Below are positions 45,213 to 54,613 of a stretch of DNA of 64,000 bases, in pieces. The stretch covers positions 1 through 64,000 of the forward strand of contig JAGNHN010000007.1 in assembly GCA_018001695.1 (NCBI GenBank). Direction: 5' to 3'. Numbering within the stretch: position 1 is the first letter of the stretch; every line of letters starts with the position of its first letter. The position numbers were made by a program, and so were the translations under genes. The DNA comes from Lentimicrobiaceae bacterium (GTDB taxonomy: Bacteria > Bacteroidota > Bacteroidia > Bacteroidales > JAGNHN01). The notes under the pieces were generated by a model. The model did no database searches. It had not been told where the DNA came from and saw only the letters and a program-made list of their open reading frames with translations.

Positions 45213-45623
45213 TTATTTCTTTAAGGTTAATAAAAACATCAGTGTTACACCAATGACGCCAACAAAAACACCCAGGTCGAAGAGCAAGGGAGTACCCAGC
45301 TTCAGCGTTCCGATCCAAACCAGCTCTGTTTTTACCCATAGACCTGTCAGAATGGCTTTACCAAGGAGCATTGGCCACAGCATGCTCAGAAGGATCAGCA
45401 GCAGACCGATGCCCATAATGCGATGCGGCCTGATGGTCAGTTTTTCGATAACCACCTCAGGGTCATAAGCATAACCCTTAAAGACCAGGGAGAGACCTGC
45501 CAGTAAACCGGCAATAAAACCGCCACCCGGATAATCATGCCCACGCAATAAGGCGATCAGGGCGAACAAGAGCAACAGCCAACGCACATATCTGTCTGCT
45601 ATCTGCAGTATCGTTGAATTCAT
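45213..45623 (-). CDS. mnhB: Mrp Na+/H+ antiporter subunit B
   Basis: This 136-residue, four-helix subunit has the MnhB signature GHDYPGGGFIAGLLAGLSL near residue 28 and a final LGVFVGVIGVTLMFLLTL. It lies 1 bp after the mnhA stop codon. Confidence 0.94.
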   Translation of the reverse strand: MNSTILQIADRYVRWLLLLFALIALLRGHDYPGGGFIAGLLAGLSLVFKGYAYDPEVVIEKLTIRPHRIMGIGLLLILLSMLWPMLLGKAILTGLWVKTELVWIGTLKLGTPLLFDLGVFVGVIGVTLMFLLTLKK

Positions 45624-45624
45624 C

Positions 45625-47925
45625 CTACTGCCTCCTTCCTTTTATCAGTACAAAAACACCCAGGGCTGCGACCACCAGTACAACGACTTCCCCAAACGTA
45701 TCCAGGGCCCGGAAATCCACCAGAATGACATTGACAACATTCTTGCCGTAAGCATTGATGAGGCTGTTATCCAGGTAAAATGCCGAAACCGGCTTGTCAG
45801 ATCCGGAAACAGAAGCCTGGAGTGCCACGAAAGTCATGACCGTGCCGAACACCAGAGCAATACCCAGATCCCGGACTTTGGTCCATCTCCTCGAAAGATT
45901 AGCAAACCGGGGCAGGCGTGGTAGCACCAGAACAAACATAACCACTGTCAGTGTTTCCACGAGGACCTGGGTAATTGCAAGATCCACAGCGCTGTAATAC
46001 AAGTATATAAGAGAGATGCCATAGCCAGTGATCCCCATACCGATGATGGTTGCGATGCGCGACATTGAAAGGGTGCTATAGATGGTAGCCAGCACCACGA
46101 CCAGGATCAGCCCCGAGATATAGAATGGCTGAAGCTGAAGTCTGGGGAATGCTTCAATCCGTGACGAAAAGTAAATCTGCGCCCACATCAGAGCGGCCGT
46201 TAATATTATGATTGTCAAAATATAATACCGATGATAGCCATGCTGGATGGTCGTTTCCTTGCGTTTTGAAAAATTTATGAAATGATCCACCCCATCGGAA
46301 AAAACATCTGTAAAGCGGAAAAAGAATAAGCGTTGATTCAAGCGGCGCCATGCATCCAGCAAGGAATCTTTTTTGATAATCCAGTATGAAAGGCTTAATC
46401 CCGCCAGAACAGTCAGGACACTGAGAAAGAACACCGTGTTAAACCCATGCCAGATTTCCCATTTAATGGGTTCCATGGAAGGGTGTATCGTTCTCAGCGT
46501 GCTGTCTATAAGTGATTTACCCAATATCTCAGGAAGCACACCCAGGATCAGGCTTACGAGAACAAGGATGGCCGGACCCAGCAACAACAGTCGTTTCTTT
46601 TCATGCGGGGGCTGAGCATACTGCGCAGCTTTTCCAAGGAATATCTTATACAGAAAGCTCAATGAAACCGTAACCATCAGGATATTCGAAAGGACTCCCA
46701 TCACCAGCACCGGAGCACCGAGGGTCGTCAGCTGTACTTTGGCTTCGTAGATCAGTTCTTTTCCCAGAAAACCGAGCATGGGAGGCAATCCGGCCATCGA
46801 AAAGGCAGCCAGGATTGAGATCCAGAAGGTTATGGGCATGAATTTCCTTAATCCCCCCAAGGCATGCAGGTCCCTGGTGCCTGTTTTCTTTTCCAGCAGC
46901 CCTGCTATCATGAACAAGGTGGCTTTATACATCGCATGTACAAAAAGGAATATCATGGCCGCCTTAAGCGACAGCTTGGTATCTATTCCGGTTAACAGGA
47001 CCAGGGTTCCCAGGGCGTTGATGGTCGTGTAGGCCAGGATGGCTTTGATATCGGTCTGTGTTATAGAGAGGTACGCGCCGATGAGCATGGTTGCGGCTCC
47101 TGCCGTGGTCAGCATCACATTCCATTCTCCGGTGCCCGCAAGGGCCGGGCTCAGGCGCAGCAGCAGAAAGAACCCGGCTTTGACCATGGTGGCAGAATGC
47201 AGGAAGGCACTTACCGGCGATGGCGCCTGCATAGCGCCGGGCAGCCAGAAATGGAAGGGGAACTGGGCTGATTTTGTAAAAACCCCGATCAGGATCAGGA
47301 CGAGGCCTGGCGTATACAGCGTATGTTGGCGAATCTGGTCTCCGGAGAGTATCCAGTCGCTAACCTCATAGCTACCTGGAATGCTCCCGAGCAGCAATAT
47401 ACCCGCCAGAAGGCTCAGTCCACCAAAGCCGGTGATGTATAGTGATTGGAAAGCTGCCTTACGGGCTTCAGGCTTCTCATGAAAGAAGCTGATCAGCAGG
47501 AAAGAAAGGACACTGGTGAGTTCCCAGAAAACAAAGAGCTGGATGAGGTTTTCAGAGAGTACCAATCCCAGCATAGCACTGCTGAACAGGCTCAGGTAGA
47601 AGTAGAAGCGCAACAGCCCTGTATACCCCTTCATATAGGCGTGGGCATAGAAGAATATCAGGGATCCGATACCCGTGATCAGCAGGGCAAAGGAGAGCCC
47701 CAGCCCATCCAGCAGGAAGCCGGCATGGAGGCCCAGGGCAGGAATCCATTCATAGGAGGCACCCAGAATTCCCATCTCTCTGATGACCGGAACCTGCATG
47801 AGGAAAAAGGCAAACACGGCCAACTGAAACGAACCCAGGATCACGGCAGTGTGCCTGAGCATCCTGGCAGGCAAAGCCAGCAGCGCAAAGGGTATCAGCA
47901 GGTAGGTCAGTAAAACCTGTATCAT
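45625..47925 (-). CDS. mnhA: Mrp Na+/H+ antiporter subunit A
   Basis: This 766-residue large subunit combines a NuoL-like proton-pumping domain (about 1-490) with a C-terminal MbhE/DUF4040-type domain. Evidence includes LFVFWELTSVLSFLLISFF, KSAQFPFHFWLPGAMQAPSP with the conserved lysine, LFVHAMYKATLFMIAGLLEK, and in the C-terminal part AVDLAITQVLVETLTVVMFVL and VILVDFRALDTFGE. The last is the hallmark of MrpA and its MbhE-like end. First gene of the canonical ABCDEFG order. It starts by an ATGA overlap with a 72-residue ORF. Confidence 0.95.
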   Translation of the reverse strand: MIQVLLTYLLIPFALLALPARMLRHTAVILGSFQLAVFAFFLMQVPVIREMGILGASYEWIPALGLHAGFLLDGLGLSFALLITGIGSLIFFYAHAYMKGYTGLLRFYFYLSLFSSAMLGLVLSENLIQLFVFWELTSVLSFLLISFFHEKPEARKAAFQSLYITGFGGLSLLAGILLLGSIPGSYEVSDWILSGDQIRQHTLYTPGLVLILIGVFTKSAQFPFHFWLPGAMQAPSPVSAFLHSATMVKAGFFLLLRLSPALAGTGEWNVMLTTAGAATMLIGAYLSITQTDIKAILAYTTINALGTLVLLTGIDTKLSLKAAMIFLFVHAMYKATLFMIAGLLEKKTGTRDLHALGGLRKFMPITFWISILAAFSMAGLPPMLGFLGKELIYEAKVQLTTLGAPVLVMGVLSNILMVTVSLSFLYKIFLGKAAQYAQPPHEKKRLLLLGPAILVLVSLILGVLPEILGKSLIDSTLRTIHPSMEPIKWEIWHGFNTVFFLSVLTVLAGLSLSYWIIKKDSLLDAWRRLNQRLFFFRFTDVFSDGVDHFINFSKRKETTIQHGYHRYYILTIIILTAALMWAQIYFSSRIEAFPRLQLQPFYISGLILVVVLATIYSTLSMSRIATIIGMGITGYGISLIYLYYSAVDLAITQVLVETLTVVMFVLVLPRLPRFANLSRRWTKVRDLGIALVFGTVMTFVALQASVSGSDKPVSAFYLDNSLINAYGKNVVNVILVDFRALDTFGEVVVLVVAALGVFVLIKGRRQ

Positions 47926-48140
47926 GGATTGCCATTCATGTCAAAGTCAAGGCTGGCAATGATGCGCCAATTTCTTTTACGGGAAATTACGAATGTAATG
48001 AAAACCTGGTTTGCTTTATCCCTGAATTCATCGATAGCCGGGGTGAGGGAATATATGCCCCCTGCTCCATCCGGATCTTTCAGCAAGGTCTTGTTATAAA
48101 AATCCTTACGGGCAGATGAGAGGTAAATGGATGGGTGCAT
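47922..48140 (-). CDS. Small hypothetical protein coupled to mnhA
   Basis: This 72-residue ORF is not recognised. It lacks hydrophobic segments, is mixed in charge and contains SLTPAIDEFRDKANQVFITFVISRKRNWRIIASLDFD, here quoted only as LTPAIDEFRDKANQ and RNWRIIASLDFD. Its stop overlaps the mnhA start as ATGA, which argues for a real, translationally coupled gene. It could equally be a short leader ORF or the remnant of a longer gene. Confidence 0.45.
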   Translation of the reverse strand: MHPSIYLSSARKDFYNKTLLKDPDGAGGIYSLTPAIDEFRDKANQVFITFVISRKRNWRIIASLDFDMNGNP

Positions 48141-48260
48141 ATTTTCGTTTATTCTACTAACACGGACATGCCATCAATGGTTTATCCGGCCCCTGATAAA
48201 CGTTGCAGGAACAATCGGAAAGGTGTCAGCCAGTTATCCGTAGCAAGCACGACAAAGTAG

Positions 48261-48268
48261 TATCTTTG
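48261..48268 (+). promoter_or_regulatory. Candidate -7 box (TATCTTTG) for pgk
   Basis: TATCTTTG matches TAnnTTTG and lies 25 bp before the pgk ATG. It forms half of a short inverted repeat (caaag/ctttg, 48252-48268). The leader would be about 20 nt. Confidence 0.5.
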
Positions 48269-48293
48269 CAGAAAATCAGATAAATCAGACGCT

Positions 48294-49487
48294 ATGCATA
48301 CCATCGACACTTATCCTTTCAACGGAAAAAAGATCCTGATCCGTGTGGATTTCAACGTTCCCCTGAACGCCTCCTTTGAGATCACCGACACCACCCGTAT
48401 TGATGCCGCCTTACCGACATTACGCAAGGTAATCGCAGAAGGGGGATGTCCTGTGATTATGTCGCACCTGGGCCGCCCCAAACAGGGTCCCGAAGACCGT
48501 TACTCGCTGCGTCACCTGGTCCCGTACCTTGAAGCGTCTCTGGGAAAGAACGTTGCTTTTGCGCCGGACTGTATTGGGGAGGAAGCCCGCAATCTGGCAG
48601 CAGGATTGAAACCAGGTGAGGTATTGTTGCTTGAAAACCTCCGTTTTTACAAAGAAGAAGAAAAGGGTGATGCGGAATTTGCCTCCAAACTGGCTTCCCT
48701 GGGGGATGCCTATATGAACGATGCATTTGGAACCGCCCACCGTGCGCATGCTTCCACCGCCATCATTGCAGATTATTTCCCGAACGACAAGATGTTTGGC
48801 TATCTGATGGGGCAGGAGCTCGAGAGCATCGACAAGGTGCTGCACGGCAATCTGCGTCCGTTTACCGCCGTACTGGGCGGCGCCAAGGTGAGTGGCAAGA
48901 TCGAGATCATCCGCAATCTGATGGATAAGGCTGATCAGATCCTCATCGGAGGTGGTATGATGTTTACCTTCCTTAAGGCACAGGGTCATGATACTGGCAA
49001 AAGCCTGGTTGAAGATGACCTGCTGGAAGTGGCCCTGGAAGCCCTGCGACTGGCTGAAGAAAAAGGCGTTCAGCTGGTTCTGCCCGTCGATGCAGTAGCT
49101 GCAGATACCTTCGACAATGCTGCCAATACCCAGCTTGTATCCGCAGGAAATATCCCACAGGATTGGATGGGCCTCGATATCGGCCCTGAAAGTATCGCAT
49201 TATTCCGGGATATCCTGCTTGGGTCCAAAACGATTCTTTGGAATGGTCCGATGGGCGTGTTCGAGATGCCTTCCTTTGCGCAGGGGACCATCAAAGTGGC
49301 TCAGGCGGTTGCCGAAGCTACAAAGGGTGGCGCTTTTAGCCTCATTGGAGGCGGTGACAGTGTTGCAGCCGTCAACCAGTTTGGCCTGGCCGATCAGGTT
49401 TCCTATATCTCCACCGGAGGTGGGGCCATGCTGGAATACATTGAAGGAAAGGAACTTCCAGGTGTCAGCGCAATTAAGCGTTCGTAG
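48294..49487 (+). CDS. pgk: Phosphoglycerate kinase
   Basis: This glycolytic enzyme transfers phosphate from 1,3-bisphosphoglycerate to ADP. The 397-residue protein has the N-domain signature [41 protein letters not shown] and AHRAHAST. The C-domain carries [20 protein letters not shown] and the nucleotide-binding [13 protein letters not shown]. Full length and normal order. It has its own promoter box and stands upstream of tatD, 38 bp away. Confidence 0.97.
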   Translation: MHTIDTYPFNGKKILIRVDFNVPLNASFEITDTTRIDAALPTLRKVIAEGGCPVIMSHLGRPKQGPEDRYSLRHLVPYLEASLGKNVAFAPDCIGEEARNLAAGLKPGEVLLLENLRFYKEEEKGDAEFASKLASLGDAYMNDAFGTAHRAHASTAIIADYFPNDKMFGYLMGQELESIDKVLHGNLRPFTAVLGGAKVSGKIEIIRNLMDKADQILIGGGMMFTFLKAQGHDTGKSLVEDDLLEVALEALRLAEEKGVQLVLPVDAVAADTFDNAANTQLVSAGNIPQDWMGLDIGPESIALFRDILLGSKTILWNGPMGVFEMPSFAQGTIKVAQAVAEATKGGAFSLIGGGDSVAAVNQFGLADQVSYISTGGGAMLEYIEGKELPGVSAIKRS

Positions 49488-49525
49488 TGCTTTTAAGGAT
49501 ACAAGTAACGTCCTCACTGCTCTGA

Positions 49526-50314
49526 ATGATACTGGTTGATACCCATACCCATCTGTACCTGGATGCCTTTGATGCCGACCGGGAAACAGTTGTAAATCGT
49601 GCCCTGGAAGCCGGTGTTAAGTATATTCTCCTTCCCAATATTGATGCCGCATCGGTGGATTCCCTGCACCGGATGGCAGAAGGTTTTCCAGGGATCTGCC
49701 TGCCGATGATGGGATTGCACCCAACGTCTGTCGGAGAGAACTGGGAGGCTGAGCTTCAGATCATTAGCGACTTGCTGGAGGAAGAAAGGTATGCCGGACT
49801 GGGAGAGATCGGCATCGACCTGTATTGGGATACCACCTACCGGGAAGCCCAGATTGCAGCTTTTCGCCATCAGATACGCCTGGCGCACCGCCATGGACTG
49901 GCAGTTTCAGTGCACTCCAGGGATGCCATGGATCTTATCCTGGATGAACTGGAAGAGATGGCCTTACCCGGATTGCGCGGAATCCTGCATTGCTTTACCG
50001 GTGATAGCCGGCAGGCAAATCGCGCAATTAACCTGGGATTCAAACTGGGCATAGGAGGTGTACTGACGTTCAGGAAATCAGGTTTGGCGGAGGTCGTCCA
50101 GGACGTCGGATTGGATCACCTTGTCCTGGAAACGGATGCTCCCTTCCTGGCACCTGTTCCATACAGAGGGAAACGTAATGAGAGTGCCTATATCCTGCTC
50201 ATCGCACAGGCACTGGCCGAAGTCCTGCACACCAGCCTGGATGAGGTGGCCGAAGTTACCACCCGCAATGCCATCCATACATTTAACATCGACACTTACC
50301 TGAACCGCATATGA
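49526..50314 (+). CDS. tatD: TatD-family metal-dependent deoxyribonuclease
   Basis: This is a 262-residue amidohydrolase-fold nuclease. Metal ligands are visible in VDTHTHLYLDAF, GEIGIDLYWD, VSVHSRDAMD, LHCFTGDSRQA and LVLETDAPFLAPVPYRGKRNE. The family (TatD/YcfH/MBL-like) acts in DNA repair or in tRNA/RNA processing. It ends by an ATGA overlap with the type I asparaginase gene, an adjacency that recurs in Bacteroidota but has no known functional meaning. Confidence 0.93.
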   Translation: MILVDTHTHLYLDAFDADRETVVNRALEAGVKYILLPNIDAASVDSLHRMAEGFPGICLPMMGLHPTSVGENWEAELQIISDLLEEERYAGLGEIGIDLYWDTTYREAQIAAFRHQIRLAHRHGLAVSVHSRDAMDLILDELEEMALPGLRGILHCFTGDSRQANRAINLGFKLGIGGVLTFRKSGLAEVVQDVGLDHLVLETDAPFLAPVPYRGKRNESAYILLIAQALAEVLHTSLDEVAEVTTRNAIHTFNIDTYLNRI

Positions 50315-51366
50315 AACCGGAATTATCCAGCCTTGAAGCCAAACAGGAAACGGCCTTGCTGGTCATCTACACAGGTGGGACCATTGGCATGATGCAGGAT
50401 CCGGTCACCGGATCCCTGTCCCCTTTCAATTTCGATCATATCTTCCAGCATATGCCGGTGCTCAGCCGGGTCAGGTACCGCATCGGACATCATTGTTTTG
50501 ATCCTTTGATCGACTCTTCTGAAGTGAAACCTTCTTTCTGGCAGGAGCTGGCCACGGTGATCGCCAATGCCTATGCCGACTACGATGGCTTCGTTGTGCT
50601 GCATGGCACGGATACCATGGCCTACACCGCTTCGATGCTCAGCTTCATGCTTGAAAACCTGAATAAGCCTGTGATCCTCACCGGATCGCAGCTGCCTTTG
50701 GGGATGGTGAGATCAGACGGAAGGGAGAACTTCATCACCGCGCTGGAGATTGCGGCTGCACGGCAGGATGATACCCCGCTGGTACCAGAGGTGGCCATCT
50801 ATTTTGAGAATAAACTTTTCAGGGGAAATCGGACAACCAAGTTCAATGCCGAGGATTTCAATGCCTTTGTATCCGAGAACTACCCTATTCTGGCGGAAGC
50901 CGGTGTTCATATACGCTATAACCTGCCCCATCTCCGCAAACCGAATTTTAAAAACCTGCGCCTGCACACCCAGGTTGACCCCAATGTCGCCATCCTGAAG
51001 CTGTTTCCCGGGATTACACCGAACGTGGTATCAGCACTGCTTTCAGCGCCCGGTCTGCAGGGTATCATCCTTGAGACCTTCGGATCAGGGAATGCCCCTA
51101 CCGACGCCTGGTTCATTGATTTGCTCAAGGAAGCCATCGGGCGTGGCATTACCATCATGAATGTGACCCAGTGCAAAGGAGGCGCCGTGGAAATGGGTAG
51201 GTATGCCAGCAGCCTGAAACTGGAGGAAATCGGCGTGGTTAGTGGACGTGATATCACAACCGAGTCGGCCACGGCCAAAATGATGTTCCTGCTGGGCCAG
51301 GGATTCAAAGGAACAAGCCTGAAAAAATGGCTGGAGACATCGCTGATCGGGGAGATGTCGGTATAA
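50311..51366 (+). CDS. ansA: Type I (cytoplasmic) L-asparaginase
   Basis: This 351-residue enzyme hydrolyses asparagine to aspartate and ammonia. The two catalytic loops are IYTGGTIGMMQDPVTG and LHGTDTMAYTASML, with the conserved downstream GSQLPLGMVRSDGREN. No signal peptide is present. Unlike GatD at 21967, it lacks the N-terminal amidotransferase domain and is not next to gatE. It is translationally coupled to tatD. Confidence 0.94.
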   Translation: MKPELSSLEAKQETALLVIYTGGTIGMMQDPVTGSLSPFNFDHIFQHMPVLSRVRYRIGHHCFDPLIDSSEVKPSFWQELATVIANAYADYDGFVVLHGTDTMAYTASMLSFMLENLNKPVILTGSQLPLGMVRSDGRENFITALEIAAARQDDTPLVPEVAIYFENKLFRGNRTTKFNAEDFNAFVSENYPILAEAGVHIRYNLPHLRKPNFKNLRLHTQVDPNVAILKLFPGITPNVVSALLSAPGLQGIILETFGSGNAPTDAWFIDLLKEAIGRGITIMNVTQCKGGAVEMGRYASSLKLEEIGVVSGRDITTESATAKMMFLLGQGFKGTSLKKWLETSLIGEMSV

Positions 51367-51406
51367 ATAGGCATACCGCATGTGAATAACATGCCTTACC
51401 TTCGTT

Positions 51407-52408
51407 GTGGTGAAGAAAATCCTGGTCATACGCTTCAGTTCCATCGGTGATATCATTCTGACATCACCGGTGTTGCGTTGCCTGAAAAAGCAGGATCCCG
51501 GACGGGAAATCCATGTGCTCACCAAATCTGCCTATCAGGACCTGTTCCTGCACAACCCGAATGTCGACAAGGTCTTTGCGCTGGGGCAAGAAACGATGCC
51601 TGGCCTTATCAAAGCTCTGAAGCAGGAGCGTTATGACTATGTTGTTGATCTTCATCGTAATATGCGCAGCCTGCGTGTGAAGATGGGCCTCCGGGTCGCT
51701 TCCTCTTCCTTCCCAAAGCTGAATATCCGGAAGTACCTGCTGGTGCGTTTTGGCATCAACATGCTCCCTGAGGTTCACATTGTCGACAGGTATTTTCAGG
51801 CTGTCAGAAGATTGGGCGTTATCACTGACGGTCAGGGGCTTGATTTCTATTTAGATCCCCAAACACCGGATCAGGCTGCCTTATTACCGAAAGACTTCCC
51901 CAAGGAGTACTTTGCCTTCGTCAATGGTGGCCGGCACCAGACAAAGATCATCCCCATTCGCAAGGCTGTTGAGATTTGCAAAGCCCTGAATAAGCCTGTG
52001 GTTTTATTGGGGGGACCGGAAGACAGTGACAGTGGAGAAGCCATTGTCAGAGATTGCAATACATTGGTATACAATGGCTGTGGCAAATACAGCCTGATGG
52101 AATCTGCCGGTATTCTGGCTGGCGCCAAGGGGGTGATCAGCGGAGATACGGGATTAATGCACCTGACCGCTGCTTTACGTAAACCCATGGTTACTGTATG
52201 GGGTAATACCATACCGGAATTTGGAATGTACCCCTATATGCCGGATGCACCTGGCAAACATCAGGCATTCGAAATCAAACCTTTATCCTGCCGCCCCTGC
52301 AGTAAGCTGGGGCATCCGTCCTGTCCTGAGCATCATTTTCGTTGCATGATGGACCAGAACGGGCAGGCCATCGCATCGGCCCTGTTCAGGCTAGCCGGCC
52401 TGCCCTGA
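51407..52408 (+). CDS. Glycosyltransferase family 9 (heptosyltransferase-like), second copy
   Basis: This is a 333-residue GT9 enzyme with a N-terminal VIRFSSIGDIILTSPVLR, then VVDLHRNMRSLRVK and the donor-side NGGRHQTKIIPIRK and GAKGVISGDTGLMHLTAAL. A Cys-rich patch near the C-terminus (SCRPCSKLGHPSCPEHHF) is typical of this group. Two consecutive GTG codons at 51407 and 51410 are the possible starts. It is convergent with the M3 peptidase gene, 12 bp apart. With the GT9 at 34151 the window holds two core-assembly candidates. Confidence 0.9.
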   Translation: MVKKILVIRFSSIGDIILTSPVLRCLKKQDPGREIHVLTKSAYQDLFLHNPNVDKVFALGQETMPGLIKALKQERYDYVVDLHRNMRSLRVKMGLRVASSSFPKLNIRKYLLVRFGINMLPEVHIVDRYFQAVRRLGVITDGQGLDFYLDPQTPDQAALLPKDFPKEYFAFVNGGRHQTKIIPIRKAVEICKALNKPVVLLGGPEDSDSGEAIVRDCNTLVYNGCGKYSLMESAGILAGAKGVISGDTGLMHLTAALRKPMVTVWGNTIPEFGMYPYMPDAPGKHQAFEIKPLSCRPCSKLGHPSCPEHHFRCMMDQNGQAIASALFRLAGLP

Positions 52409-52420
52409 TCCTCTTTGATC

Positions 52421-54532
52421 TTATTCCAGTCCGCGCTTACGGAGCAGCGGCTTATCGGAGGGATCCTGACCGCGGAATTTCCGGTACTGGTCCATGCCCT
52501 CGCCTTCACCTCCTCCGGCCAGCACATAGCGACGGAAGCGGGAAGCCAGATCCTGGTTGTAAAGATCTCCGGAATCAACAAAAGCCTGGAAAGCATCGGC
52601 ATCCAATACGGCAGCCCAGAGGTAGACATAGTATCCTGCAGCATATCCACCCATGACATGGCTGAAGTAGGTGGTACGGTAGCGGGGAAGGATCTCCTTC
52701 ATCAGCTGTATCTTGTCCATGCTGGCCTTCTCAAAGCTGTTTACATCCATCTCCGTCGGGGCTGTCATGCTGTGCCAGTCCATATCCAGAACAGAAGCAG
52801 CAATGTATTCGGTTGTGACAAATCCCTGGTTGAAGGTCATGCTATTCATCAGCCTGTCCACCAACTCCTGGGGCATAGGCTCGTTGGTCTGATAATGACG
52901 TGCATACTCAGCCATGACCTCCGGTTGGGCAGCCCAATGTTCCATGATCTGGGAAGGAAGTTCCACCATATCCCGCTGCAGGTGACCGGCCAGGCGCTGA
53001 TAGGGGCCATCTGTAAAGAAACCGTGTAGGGCATGGCCAAATTCATGCCAGAGGGTTGTGACTTCGTCCCAGCTCAGCAAGGAAGGGGTGTCGCCATAAG
53101 GACGGGTAAAATTGCAGGTTATGGTAACGATGGGAGCGATGCGTTTACCATCGACATAGGATTGCTGCCGGAGGCGGCCACACCATGCGCCCACATTCTT
53201 TCCCGGGCGTGGATGATAATCCAGTGTAAGGACAGCCAGATGACTGCCATCTGCTTCCTTAACTTCAAACACTTCTACTTCAGGGTGATATACGGGAGCT
53301 TCCGGGATGCGTGTGAAGGTGATGCCATAAAGCTTTGTGGCAACGGCAAACATGCCATCGCGGGCATTTTCCAGCTTGAGATAGGGCTTAAGCTCTGATT
53401 CTTCGAGGTTGTACTTTTCCTTTCTCAGTTTCTCGGCGTAGTACCACCAATCCCATGATTCAAGGCTGAAGTTACCACCTTCGCGCTGGATGATGGACTG
53501 CATCTCTGTCAGATCTCTCTTAGCCGCTGCCTGTGCCGGTTTCATAAGGCGATCGAGGAAGGCATACACATTCTCCGGCTTTTCAGCCATATTATTGGAA
53601 ATCACATACTCAGCAAATGTATTATGGCCAAGCAGTCTGGCTCTCTCAACACGCAGGTTCATGATTTCGCGGATAATCTCTTTATTATCAAATTCATTGT
53701 CGTTATCGCCGCGCATGAAATAACCACGGTAGATCTTTTCGCGCAGTTCACGTTTATCGGCATACTGCAGAAAAGGGATGAGGCTGGGCTTCTGAAGCGT
53801 GAACAGCCATTTACCCTCCATACCGGCCTCTTTGGCTGCTTCAGCTGCAGCCACCACACTTCCTTCAGGCAGGCCGGCCAGGTCCTCTTCATTGTCCAGG
53901 ACCAGCTGAAAATTGGTATTGGTCTCGGCCAGCAGGTTATCCCGGAATTTGAGTTGCAATTCGGTCACCCTTTGGTTGATTTCCCTGAGCCTGGTTTTCC
54001 CACTCTCATCAAGGGCTGCACCATTGCGGATGAAGTCTTTGTAATATTTTTCTACCAATCTGACCTGCAATGAATCCAGTCCAAGGTTTTGCCGCTCCTG
54101 ATGGACCTTCTCAACACGTTGAAAAAGAGGAACATTCATCCAGATATCATCATCATGCTGCGTAACCATGGGGCCAATGATCCTTGCCAGCGCCTGCATG
54201 GCCGGATTGGTGTTGGCTGAGTTGATTGTCTGAAACACCCTGCTTACTTTGCGCAGCAGTTCCCCTGAACGGTCAAAAGCCAGGATGGTATTTTCAAATC
54301 CGGCAGGCTCTGTCTGATTAACGATGGCATCTATCTCTGCCTTCTGTTCTGCGATTCCTTTTTCATAGGCAGGAAGATAATGGCTGGTGTCAATCAGATC
54401 AAAGGGGGGGATCTGAAAGGGCGTTGTATACTCGCTGAAGAAAGGATTCACGGGTTCTTTCACTTTTTGCTTACAGGATAAGGTGATTACCAATGGAATA
54501 CATGCTAATGCAAGGAACAAGGTCTTTTTCAT
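52421..54532 (-). CDS. dcp: M3-family peptidyl-dipeptidase lipoprotein (Dcp-like)
   Basis: This zinc peptidase of about 703 residues cleaves dipeptides from the C-terminus of oligopeptides. The metal site TTLWHEFGHALHGFF (HExxH) is near residue 485, with the third ligand Glu in the following helix, and the family-typical VGAWCGRLRQQSYVDG. A signal peptide ending in the lipobox VITLSC makes it an envelope lipoprotein, unlike cytosolic Dcp of E. coli. The ATG at 54532 is chosen because it places the signal at the N-terminus; one at 54583 would not. Confidence 0.93.
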   Translation of the reverse strand: MKKTLFLALACIPLVITLSCKQKVKEPVNPFFSEYTTPFQIPPFDLIDTSHYLPAYEKGIAEQKAEIDAIVNQTEPAGFENTILAFDRSGELLRKVSRVFQTINSANTNPAMQALARIIGPMVTQHDDDIWMNVPLFQRVEKVHQERQNLGLDSLQVRLVEKYYKDFIRNGAALDESGKTRLREINQRVTELQLKFRDNLLAETNTNFQLVLDNEEDLAGLPEGSVVAAAEAAKEAGMEGKWLFTLQKPSLIPFLQYADKRELREKIYRGYFMRGDNDNEFDNKEIIREIMNLRVERARLLGHNTFAEYVISNNMAEKPENVYAFLDRLMKPAQAAAKRDLTEMQSIIQREGGNFSLESWDWWYYAEKLRKEKYNLEESELKPYLKLENARDGMFAVATKLYGITFTRIPEAPVYHPEVEVFEVKEADGSHLAVLTLDYHPRPGKNVGAWCGRLRQQSYVDGKRIAPIVTITCNFTRPYGDTPSLLSWDEVTTLWHEFGHALHGFFTDGPYQRLAGHLQRDMVELPSQIMEHWAAQPEVMAEYARHYQTNEPMPQELVDRLMNSMTFNQGFVTTEYIAASVLDMDWHSMTAPTEMDVNSFEKASMDKIQLMKEILPRYRTTYFSHVMGGYAAGYYVYLWAAVLDADAFQAFVDSGDLYNQDLASRFRRYVLAGGGEGEGMDQYRKFRGQDPSDKPLLRKRGLE

Positions 54533-54613
54533 GGCGTTTTGGTTTTGGCAATACAAAGAAAAGAATACTGTTTTAATCAGCATGATAGCAGCGGCAAAAT
54601 ACCACAGCCGTAG

